Part shown: positions 55,938 through 64,000 of the stretch, piece by piece
Numbering within the stretch: position 1 is the first letter of the stretch
Layout of the letters: each line of letters starts with the position of its first letter
DNA from: Pedobacter sp. Leaf250
Lineage (GTDB): Bacteria > Bacteroidota > Bacteroidia > Sphingobacteriales > Sphingobacteriaceae
Assembly: GCF_920984735.1 (NCBI RefSeq)
Contig: NZ_CAKLBU010000011.1
Location: 62,001-126,000 of the forward strand
Reading direction: 5' to 3'
Length of the DNA stretch: 64,000 nucleotides
The notes under the pieces: model-generated
Told to the model about the DNA's origin: nothing
What the model saw: only the letters and a program-made list of their open reading frames with translations
Database searches by the model: none
Program-made: the position numbers and the translations under genes

Positions 55938-56612
55938 ATGAACTTTCTGTCCCATTACTATTTTGATAGATCAAATGATGATGCCAATGTGGTTATGGGA
56001 ACAGTATTACCAGATTTGGTAAAAAATGCTTCAAAAGAAGCAAATCTTTATCCTCAAAAAAACGAATTCCTTTTTTTTGGAAATCCAGATGAGGAAGCTT
56101 TGCTAAAAGGTTGGAAAAGACATCTTTCAGTAGATTTACTTTTTCATTCTTCAACATTCTTTTTCGAGAAAACCACTGAATTAAAACAGCTTATTAAACC
56201 CATTCTGGAAGGAACCCCTGTCCGCCCCTCTTTTCTTGCTCATATTGGCCTGGAGTTATTACTCGATCATTTACTCATTGAGCATAATCTAATCCAGGTA
56301 AATCACTTCTACGATAAGTTAATTGCGGTTAAAAGAGAATCATTGAGTGATTTTTTAGAACATTGTGGGCTAAAAAATGAATCTGTATTCTTCAAATTTT
56401 TAGATGGTTTCATCAGCAGCAAATACCTGTTAAGCTATCAAAAATTAGAAAACATCAGCTATGCCTTAAACAAAATTTGTATGCGTTTGTGGCCTAAAAC
56501 TTTAAGTGAAAATCAATTAGCAGCCTTAACCTTACAACTGGAAATTTTCAAGATTATTTTGGAAAAAGATTTTATGGATATATTCAACGATATTGAAAAA
56601 AAGCTGATATAA
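55938..56612 (+). CDS. AcpH-like (acyl carrier protein phosphodiesterase-related) protein
   Basis: A 224-aa protein starting MNFLSHYYFD, like the MNFLAHxYLS opening of the AcpH/DUF479 family, followed by VVMGTVLPDLVK (in the place of GNFIGDFVKG), GWKRHLSVDLLFHSS and ELLLDHLLIEHN, which carries the H-D pattern of the HD-type fold. The true AcpH removes 4'-phosphopantetheine from ACP; sequence identity is distant and function uncertain. The ATG at 55938 is preferred to GTG 55932. It is divergent from the patatin gene. Confidence 0.7.
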   Translation: MNFLSHYYFDRSNDDANVVMGTVLPDLVKNASKEANLYPQKNEFLFFGNPDEEALLKGWKRHLSVDLLFHSSTFFFEKTTELKQLIKPILEGTPVRPSFLAHIGLELLLDHLLIEHNLIQVNHFYDKLIAVKRESLSDFLEHCGLKNESVFFKFLDGFISSKYLLSYQKLENISYALNKICMRLWPKTLSENQLAALTLQLEIFKIILEKDFMDIFNDIEKKLI

Positions 56613-56686
56613 GGAGTTCTGCTACATTTTCGATATTTGCCAGCCAGAAACTTTTTTAAAGCAATACCGCATAATTTTAGAAATAG

Positions 56687-58735
<2,049 letters not shown>

Positions 58736-58817
58736 AAATAAGTGAATAAATAATTGAATGACAGAATAGGTACATTCAAACAATCATTCATTCAAAATTC
58801 AATAATTACAATATATA

Positions 58818-59705
58818 ATGAACAAATTTCAGGGTACTGGGGTAGCATTAGTTACACCCTTTAACACAGATGGATCAGTTGATTATAATGGTTTAAAAAA
58901 CCTGATTAATCATTTGGTGGAAGGAGGCATTGACTACCTCGTTTCTTTAGGTACAACCGGCGAAACCGCTACAATGACTAAGGAAGAGAAGAAGAAAGTG
59001 TGGGCCTATACTGCTGAAATTAATAATAATAGACTACCATTGGTTGCAGGTATTGGCGGAAATAATACTTTAGCTGTTGCCGATGATATTAAAAATTTTG
59101 AGAATAATGGTTATAGCGCCATTTTATCGGTTAGTCCATATTACAATAAGCCATCACAAGAAGGTATTTACCAACACTATAAATATTTAGCAGAAGTTTC
59201 GCCCCTGGATATAATCCTGTACAACGTTCCTGGGCGTACAATGAGTAACATGACGCCAGATACGACCTGTAGATTGGCGCATGATTTTAAAAATATTATT
59301 GCAACAAAAGAAGCATCAGGAAGTTTTGATCAATTTAATCAGATCATGAGAGACAAACCAGCCGATTTTCTTTTAATATCTGGTGATGACCCGATTACTT
59401 TACCAATGATTGCTTTAGGTGCATCAGGAATAATTTCTGTGGTAGGGAATGCTTTGCCTCGCCAATTTTCAGATATGGTTAGACAATGTTTGGAAGGCGA
59501 TTTTAAAGCCGCTACACCGGCGCATTTGAGCTTGGTAGAATTTACTCGTTTAGCTTTTGCAGAAGGCAACCCGGCTGGAATAAAAGCTGCGCTTAAGCAT
59601 TTAAGTATTTGTGGCGATACAGTTAGGTTACCATTAGTTAAAGCATCATCAGGTTTAGAGCAATCAATTATCAAAGAAATAGAAAAACTAAGTCAATTAG
59701 TATAA
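58818..59705 (+). CDS. dapA: 4-hydroxy-tetrahydrodipicolinate synthase
   Basis: A 295-aa TIM-barrel enzyme: GTGVALVTPFNTDGSVDYNGLKNL, SLGTTGETATMTKEEKK (the phosphate-like TT pocket), SVSPYYNKPSQEGIYQHYK, YNVPGRTMSNM (Tyr donor) and the Schiff-base Lys164 in ATKEASG. It condenses pyruvate and aspartate semialdehyde, the first committed step to lysine and diaminopimelate for the wall. It is monocistronic with a terminator. Confidence 0.96.
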   Translation: MNKFQGTGVALVTPFNTDGSVDYNGLKNLINHLVEGGIDYLVSLGTTGETATMTKEEKKKVWAYTAEINNNRLPLVAGIGGNNTLAVADDIKNFENNGYSAILSVSPYYNKPSQEGIYQHYKYLAEVSPLDIILYNVPGRTMSNMTPDTTCRLAHDFKNIIATKEASGSFDQFNQIMRDKPADFLLISGDDPITLPMIALGASGIISVVGNALPRQFSDMVRQCLEGDFKAATPAHLSLVEFTRLAFAEGNPAGIKAALKHLSICGDTVRLPLVKASSGLEQSIIKEIEKLSQLV

Positions 59706-59743
59706 CTTGAGCTAAAATATATTCAATATCATTTGATAAATAA

Positions 59744-59792
59744 GAAGGTTAATTCGATTGCTGAATACAGCAGTTGAATTAACCTTTTTTTA
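59744..59792 (+). terminator. Terminator of dapA
   Basis: AAGGTTAATTC ... GAATTAACCTT with T-run, 38 bases past the stop. Confidence 0.8.
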
Positions 59793-59950
59793 TTATGGGT
59801 AATTAAAAAATTACATCCTTTAATTAGCTTTATACCAGGTAATTATCTTCCATCGAATTTTCCTATCCCAAATTTCATCTTGTTCCGTACAATAAATTTT
59901 ATGCAGGCATAATTATTGGAATGCGATTACTACACACAAATTAAACACAA

Positions 59951-60229
59951 ATGAAAAAAGTATTTATTGTAGCCTTGGCATGTATCGTGCTAAGCTGCAA
60001 AGTCCCTGCTATTGTTCCAATTGGAACAAGTGAGTCAACTTTTAAGCAAGCTAAGCAAACTGCCGAACTTGTTTCTTCTGTAGCCGATGGAACTAACATT
60101 TATCGCGTTTCAAGAAGAACTTTTGATTCAATCAACTCGCCTTTTTACTCGTTCTATTACTTCTACAAAGGCAAGCTTGTCCGCTATGAACAATCAGAAC
60201 GGAGTGATGATTATAAATTCATCCAATAA
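59951..60229 (+). CDS. Small lipoprotein, unknown function
   Basis: A 92-aa protein with lipobox IVLSC (Cys16), then a short beta-rich part (TSESTFKQAKQTAELVSSVADGTNIYRVSRRTFD, FYSFYYFYKGKLVRYEQSERSDDYKF). Such SIG-type small lipoproteins in this phylum lack a known role. It shares a perfect 20-bp palindrome at its stop codon with the convergent histone-H1-like gene. Confidence 0.78.
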   Translation: MKKVFIVALACIVLSCKVPAIVPIGTSESTFKQAKQTAELVSSVADGTNIYRVSRRTFDSINSPFYSFYYFYKGKLVRYEQSERSDDYKFIQ

Positions 60230-60269
60230 CAATAAAAGTCCCGATGCTTATCGGGACTTTTATTGTTAT
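60226..60269. terminator. Bidirectional terminator, perfect 20-bp palindrome
   Basis: Arms 60226-60245 and 60250-60269 (starting ATAACAATAAAAGTCCCGAT) with a 4-base loop GCTT. It includes the stop codon of the lipoprotein gene and serves both convergent genes. Confidence 0.85.
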
Positions 60270-60285
60270 AAATATTTTAGATAAA

Positions 60286-60462
60286 TTAATCTTTGTTTTT
60301 TGTATCCTGTACTTCTAAGCGAATAGCTTGTGCTAAGTTTTTCAAATCTTGCATGCCTTTACGTACACGGGTTCCGGCAGCACTGTTGCCTTTGTTATAA
60401 AACTTATCAGCATCAGCTTCCAAAACTGCAACTAAACTTTTTACTTCTTCAAATTTTTTCAT
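60286..60462 (-). CDS. Histone-H1-like small protein (58 aa)
   Basis: On the minus strand from ATG at 60462 to TAA at 60286: KKFEEVKSLVAVLEADADKF, YNKGNSAAGTRVRKGMQDL, KNLAQAIRLEVQDTKNKD. This is the short 'histone H1' family of Bacteroidota: an acidic helical start, the KGNxAAGTRVRKGMQDLK core and a basic tail. It is thought to bind DNA, without homology proof to eukaryotic H1. A GGAG Shine-Dalgarno lies 11 bases before the ATG. It is too short to be found by simple ORF-length filters. Confidence 0.82.
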   Translation of the reverse strand: MKKFEEVKSLVAVLEADADKFYNKGNSAAGTRVRKGMQDLKNLAQAIRLEVQDTKNKD

Positions 60463-60670
60463 TTTCTTAGTACTCCTATAATTTTAAAGGTTTGATTTTT
60501 AATTATCTAACTCTAATTTAATAGGTTTGTTGTACAAACGAAAATTTTTTAGCGAATAAAAAGCGTCTTTAATGCCGTTTTTTTCCACAATTAAACGTTT
60601 TATGAACATTGAGCATTCAAAAAATATACTCAAATCACTGAATTAGAAATAGTTACAAAGTAAACGAAAT

Positions 60671-60702
60671 AAAAAAGCCGCTTAAACGAGTTTAAAGGGC
60701 CT
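60671..60702 (-). terminator. Terminator of the alpha-oxoamine synthase gene
   Basis: On the minus strand GCCCTTTAAAC-TC-GTTTAAGCGGC followed by TTTTTT, just past the stop at 60721. Confidence 0.7.
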
Positions 60703-60720
60703 TAAAAAATATAATATCGA

Positions 60721-61962
60721 CTATGCAGTAGCGAACTGGTTTTCTTTGTAATAACCGTTTTCAAGCTTTTGGGCTACTTCACTAAATGCATCTAATGTAC
60801 GTTGAACATCTTCTAATGTATGAACTGCAGTTGGAATTAAACGCAACTCGATCATTCCTTTTGGAATTACCGGATACACTACGATAGAACAAAATATACT
60901 ATAATTCTCACGAAGATCAAAAGTAATAGCAGTAGCATCTGTTAATTCTCCTTTTAAGAAAACCGGAGTTACTACTGAATCCGTAACACCAAGATCAAAT
61001 CCACGCTCACGTAAGCCTTTTTGTAAGGTCATTGCAATTTCCCACAGCTTATCTTTAAGTTCAGGCTTGCTTTTTAGTAATTCTAAACGCTTAAGCAATC
61101 CTTTAACCATTGGCATAGGTAAAGCCTTTGCAAAAGTTTGCGAGCGCATGTTATATCTCAAGAAATTGGTAATCTCTTCTGTAGAGGCTACGAATGCACC
61201 AATACCGGCCATTGATTTTGCAAATGTTCCGAAGTATACATCGATTCCTTCGATACAATCCTGAGCTTCATGTGTACCTGCGCCAGTTTTGCCCATAGTA
61301 CCAAAACCGTGTGCATCATCAACTAAAATACGAAAGTCGAATTCTTTTTTTAGATCAACAATTTCTTTTAGCTTACCCTGTGCTCCACTCATACCAAACA
61401 CACCTTCGGTAATTAATAAAATTCCACCTCCAGATTCTTTGGTTAATTTAGTAGCACGTTCTAATTGTTTTTTTGCGCTTGCGATATCGTTGTGCTGGTA
61501 AACAAATCTTTTACCCATGTGCAGGCGAAGACCATCGATGATACAGGCATGAGATTCGCCATCATATACAATTACATCGTTACGATCAACCAATGTATCG
61601 ATAATCGAAACCATACCCTGATAACCGTAGTTTAATAAAAATGCATCAGGCTTACCTACAAATGCAGCAAGTTCTTGTTCCAATTGTTCGTGATATTTCG
61701 AGTTACCACTCATCATACGGGCACCCATTGGGTAAGCCATACCGAATTCTGCAGCTGCATCAGCATCTGCTTTTCTAACTTCTGGGTGATTGGCTAAACC
61801 TAAATAGTTATTCAAGCTCCAAACCAAATGCTCTTTTCCTTTGAATTGCATGTGTGGTGCAATTTCGCCCTCTAATTTTGGAAAAGAAAAATACCCATGA
61901 GACCATTTTTGGTGTTGACCAAGCGGCCCCATGTGCTTTGCTATCTTATCAAATATATCCAA
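60721..61962 (-). CDS. Alpha-oxoamine synthase family PLP enzyme (serine palmitoyltransferase-like)
   Basis: A 413-aa PLP enzyme of the group that includes KBL, BioF, HemA and SPT: VWSLNNYLGLANHPEVRKA, FLLNYGYQGMVSIIDTLVDRNDVIVYDGESHACIIDGLRL, TEGVFGMSGAQGKLKEIVDL, RILVDDAHGFGTMGKTGAG (PLP Asp and His) and the Schiff-base lysine in FGTFAKSMAGIG. It condenses an amino acid with an acyl thioester and loses CO2. In Bacteroidota, such enzymes make sphingolipid bases or sulfonolipid precursors (cysteate type); the active-site differences (FAKSMA rather than FSKSLA) leave the substrate open. It is upstream of no pathway gene here. Confidence 0.85.
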   Translation of the reverse strand: MDIFDKIAKHMGPLGQHQKWSHGYFSFPKLEGEIAPHMQFKGKEHLVWSLNNYLGLANHPEVRKADADAAAEFGMAYPMGARMMSGNSKYHEQLEQELAAFVGKPDAFLLNYGYQGMVSIIDTLVDRNDVIVYDGESHACIIDGLRLHMGKRFVYQHNDIASAKKQLERATKLTKESGGGILLITEGVFGMSGAQGKLKEIVDLKKEFDFRILVDDAHGFGTMGKTGAGTHEAQDCIEGIDVYFGTFAKSMAGIGAFVASTEEITNFLRYNMRSQTFAKALPMPMVKGLLKRLELLKSKPELKDKLWEIAMTLQKGLRERGFDLGVTDSVVTPVFLKGELTDATAITFDLRENYSIFCSIVVYPVIPKGMIELRLIPTAVHTLEDVQRTLDAFSEVAQKLENGYYKENQFATA

Positions 61963-62078
61963 TGTAATACGTGTTTTTTATAATAAAATTTTGCGAATTT
62001 ACGGTTTATTCGTCTTAAAATCAACCAGATTAATCTGCTGCCTGTCAATTAAGATTTTTTAATACTCTAAATTTATGC

Positions 62079-62110
62079 CAAAAAAGCCCCGATAGTAAAT
62101 CGAGGCTTTA
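62079..62110 (-). terminator. Terminator of ftsZ
   Basis: On the minus strand AAAGCCTCGAT-TTACT-ATCGGGGCTTT followed by TTT, 20 bases past the ftsZ stop. Confidence 0.8.
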
Positions 62111-62129
62111 AAGTTATATTTGGTTTGAT

Positions 62130-63755
62130 CTAGTCAACATTATCGTGTAAGAAAGAATTGTTTGGTCTAATCTCTGTACCGCCATCCTGATCATTGCTTA
62201 AAGTAAAACGACTTACTTGCGACTCAGAAGAATGTTGAACTTGCTGCAATTGCATTTGCTTGCGTTTGTAAGCAGGCTCATTTTCCAATTCCTGTAAACC
62301 ATTGGTGGTGCGCAATTTCATGCTCAAATCTTTCAATCGTAATATACGCTCTTTAGATTTTTTCAATTGCTCTTCCATCGATTCGTCATTTTTATCATCA
62401 TCCAAACCAACAACTGGCATTTCTGGTTCAGGTTCTGGCATAGGCACAACTTCGGCAACTGGCGTTTCGAAAACGTAATTAGTTTCAGCTAATTTTACTT
62501 CAAACTCAAAACCCGTTTCTTGCTGCTCTTCTACCTGAGGTTCTTCTTCAACTAAAGTATGACGGACAATGTTATTTTCAGGTTCCTGAACTTTTTGAGG
62601 TTCAGCTTTTGCAAACATTCCACCAAAAAGGTCTGCCTGCGAAACTTCTTCTTTAGCTTTTAAAACCGGCTCGTAACTTGGAGCAGTTTTAGGCTGAATG
62701 AAAGAATTAACTGGCTCAACCGGACGAACCAATGGTGCTTCTTCAGGTGTTAATAAAGAGATTTTCTTTTTATTTTTCTCTTCGTGAACGCGTTCCTCAG
62801 AAGTTTGGAAACCCGTAGCGATAATGGTTACTGATAATTTATCTTCTAAGGTTTCATCGGTACAGTTACCCCAAATTAAATCGGCAGATAAGCCTGCTTT
62901 CTCCTGAATGTAATCTGTTATAATTGAAACCTCATCCATTGTTACCTCACGGGCACCAGAACTGATGTTTAATAAAATGTAACGGGCGCCTTCAATTTCA
63001 TTATCTTTTAATAATGGAGAAGCTAATGCACCTTCTACAGCTTGTAAAGCACGGTCTTCGCCTTCGGCTGCATGGCTACCCATAATGGCAACACCACTTT
63101 CTTTCATTACGGTACGCACATCCTTAAAATCCACGTTGATGTAACCTGGAACAGTGATGATTTCTGCAATGCCTTTTGCAGCCGTTGTTAAAATATCATC
63201 AGCCTGACCAAATGCAGAGCCTAAGGTTAAATTTCCAAAAATCTCACGTAACCTATCATTCGAAATTACCAGATAAGAATCTACATATTTTTTTAGTTCT
63301 TCCATGCCTTCATCAGCTTGAAGTCTACGTCTTTTTCCTTCGAAAGAAAAAGGTGTAGTGATGATGGCAACTGTTAAAATATCAAGCTCTTTAGCAGCTT
63401 TGGCAATAATTGGCGATGCACCAGTTCCTGTACCACCACCCATTCCTGCTGTGATAAACAACATTTTGGTTGTACTACCAAGCATCGCTTTAATATCATC
63501 AATATTCTCTATAGCCGAGTTTTTACCAACTTCGGGAATAGAACCAGCACCCATTCCTTCGGTTAAACTAGCACCCAATTGTACCTTATTTGGTATAGGG
63601 CTAGATTCCAAAGCTTGGGCATCTGTATTACAAATAATAAAGTCTACACCAGTAATACCCGACAGGTACATATGGTTTACTGCGTTGCCGCCACCGCCTC
63701 CAACACCAATTACTTTGATGATTGATGACTTATCTTTTAACATTTCGAACTGCAT
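62130..63755 (-). CDS. ftsZ: Cell division protein FtsZ
   Basis: A 541-aa tubulin homologue from the ATG at 63755 (MQFEMLKDKSSIIKVIGVGGGGGNAVNHMY). The GTP-binding core includes GVDFIICNTDAQAL, AGMGGGTGTGASPIIAKAAKEL (tubulin signature), TPFSFEGKRRRLQADEG, and the T7 loop region NVDFKDVRTVMKE. A long acidic/proline linker (about residues 310-470) precedes a conserved end. It builds the division ring. A TTG start at 63806 would add 17 residues; the M at 63755 fits the family better, and leaves an intergenic region of 131 bp with structured repeats after ftsA. Confidence 0.95.
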   Translation of the reverse strand: MQFEMLKDKSSIIKVIGVGGGGGNAVNHMYLSGITGVDFIICNTDAQALESSPIPNKVQLGASLTEGMGAGSIPEVGKNSAIENIDDIKAMLGSTTKMLFITAGMGGGTGTGASPIIAKAAKELDILTVAIITTPFSFEGKRRRLQADEGMEELKKYVDSYLVISNDRLREIFGNLTLGSAFGQADDILTTAAKGIAEIITVPGYINVDFKDVRTVMKESGVAIMGSHAAEGEDRALQAVEGALASPLLKDNEIEGARYILLNISSGAREVTMDEVSIITDYIQEKAGLSADLIWGNCTDETLEDKLSVTIIATGFQTSEERVHEEKNKKKISLLTPEEAPLVRPVEPVNSFIQPKTAPSYEPVLKAKEEVSQADLFGGMFAKAEPQKVQEPENNIVRHTLVEEEPQVEEQQETGFEFEVKLAETNYVFETPVAEVVPMPEPEPEMPVVGLDDDKNDESMEEQLKKSKERILRLKDLSMKLRTTNGLQELENEPAYKRKQMQLQQVQHSSESQVSRFTLSNDQDGGTEIRPNNSFLHDNVD

Positions 63756-63813
63756 ATCTTTATGAATCAGTTGTTTAAAAAGTTTTAAATTCTGTTCATT
63801 ACTCAACGTAATA

Positions 63814-63882
63814 TTAACACTTTTTCAACAGACGTTTTCCACAAGTGTTAAGAATGTGGAAAACTCATGTTTTGTTGAAAAA
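63814..63882. repeat. Nested inverted repeats between ftsA and ftsZ, with DnaA-box-like sequences
   Basis: Outer arms TTTTTCAACA (63821-63830) and TGTTGAAAAA (63873-63882), inner arms GTTTTCCACA (63834-63843) and TGTGGAAAAC (63855-63864), all perfect. The inner arms contain TTTTCCACA and its reverse complement, matching the DnaA box form TTWTNCACA. An alternative pair TTAACACTT (63814-63822)/AAGTGTTAA (63843-63851) overlaps both stems. Confidence 0.8.
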
Positions 63883-63886
63883 TAAC

Positions 63887-64000
63887 TTAGCTTTTCAGAT
63901 AATCTTCATCGCTAACATTCATATCATCCTGAATGAATGTTTTTGTTTTTGCCAATAACTTATCAAATAATCCTGGCCCGCGTTTTTCTTTTTCTTTTAT
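63887..64000 (-). CDS. ftsA: Cell division protein FtsA, C-terminal end (rest outside window)
   Basis: The last 37 codons of a minus-strand gene running out of the window: KEKEKRGPGLFDKLLAK, then TKTFIQDDMNVSDEDYLKS and TAA at 63887. The position directly upstream of ftsZ on the same strand, and the hydrophobic/basic helix GLFDKLLAK, which resembles the membrane-targeting tail of FtsA, support the call. FtsA anchors FtsZ to the membrane. The short length limits certainty. Confidence 0.75.
   Translation of the reverse strand: MKEKEKRGPGLFDKLLAKTKTFIQDDMNVSDEDYLKS

Noticed and set aside
54525-55955. A longer 476-aa version of the patatin protein
   Set aside because: The 46 extra N-terminal residues cover the AcpH-like gene's start and do not look like patatin; the ATG at 55817 begins the conserved motif.
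63358-63765. A 135-aa plus-strand frame inside ftsZ
   Set aside because: Antisense shadow of ftsZ created by its GGG- and GTG-rich coding bias.

Overview
The window is chromosomal DNA of a Bacteroidota bacterium, most likely a Pedobacter-like member of the Sphingobacteriaceae. This is inferred from the AT-rich coding style, several TonB-dependent receptors with SusC-type carboxypeptidase-regulatory N-termini, lipoproteins of the MKK..C type, promoters of the TTG-N19-TANNTTTG class, a monomeric isocitrate dehydrogenase, an FtsZ with a long C-terminal tail, and families typical of the phylum (DUF4374, DUF6660, histone-H1-like protein, NrtR-type Nudix regulator). No rRNA, tRNA, CRISPR array or complete transposon was seen.

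Layout. 1-2.1 kb: end of a TonB receptor and its DUF4374 lipoprotein partner. 2.3-4.5 kb: isocitrate dehydrogenase. 4.8-8.6 kb: three tandem ankyrin-repeat genes. 8.9-12.4 kb: a sorbosone-dehydrogenase-like lipoprotein and a TonB receptor. 12.4-16.6 kb: an accessory island with a single-strand-binding protein gene broken by one stop codon, a zinc-ribbon gene, the decayed tail of a tyrosine recombinase, and an array of small genes (one SUKH immunity-like) separated by three copies of a structured repeat of about 174 bp, ending in a 5'-truncated cupin gene. 16.7-19 kb: Arr rifampin ADP-ribosyltransferase, DUF4256, DUF1801 and an AlkB-like dioxygenase. 19-26 kb: small lipoproteins, membrane proteins, a GNAT, YihY, a porin and a TPR protein. 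26-32.4 kb: GH78 rhamnosidase, an accC-ribE operon and threonine aldolase.

32.5-37.9 kb is a glycolytic block: a BadF-type sugar kinase, an NrtR-like Nudix/winged-helix regulator, and the operon pfkA - kinase paralogue - gapA. The palindrome GTGTA-N5-TACAC occurs three times: upstream of the first kinase, in the regulator/pfkA gap, and in front of an apparently non-coding, hairpin-rich transcription unit after gapA. I read this as one local regulon that may include a new small RNA.

38-49 kb: a sigma region-2-only protein, a DUF6660/TonB receptor pair, a very short promoter-to-terminator unit, glgB and a GH31 glucosidase, and a 977-aa TonB receptor. 49-56.6 kb: penicillin acylase family protein, a LuxE-like adenylating protein, tyrS, a patatin and an AcpH-like protein. 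56.7-64 kb: ligA, dapA, a histone-H1-like 58-aa gene, an alpha-oxoamine synthase, ftsZ and the end of ftsA. The ftsA-ftsZ gap carries nested perfect inverted repeats with two DnaA-box-like sequences.

The best candidates for something undescribed are the structured-repeat cassette array (14.4-16.3 kb), the GTGTA-N5-TACAC regulon with its candidate RNA (32.46-37.82 kb), and the ftsA-ftsZ structured spacer (63.81-63.88 kb). All functional statements come from reading the sequence; no database search was run.
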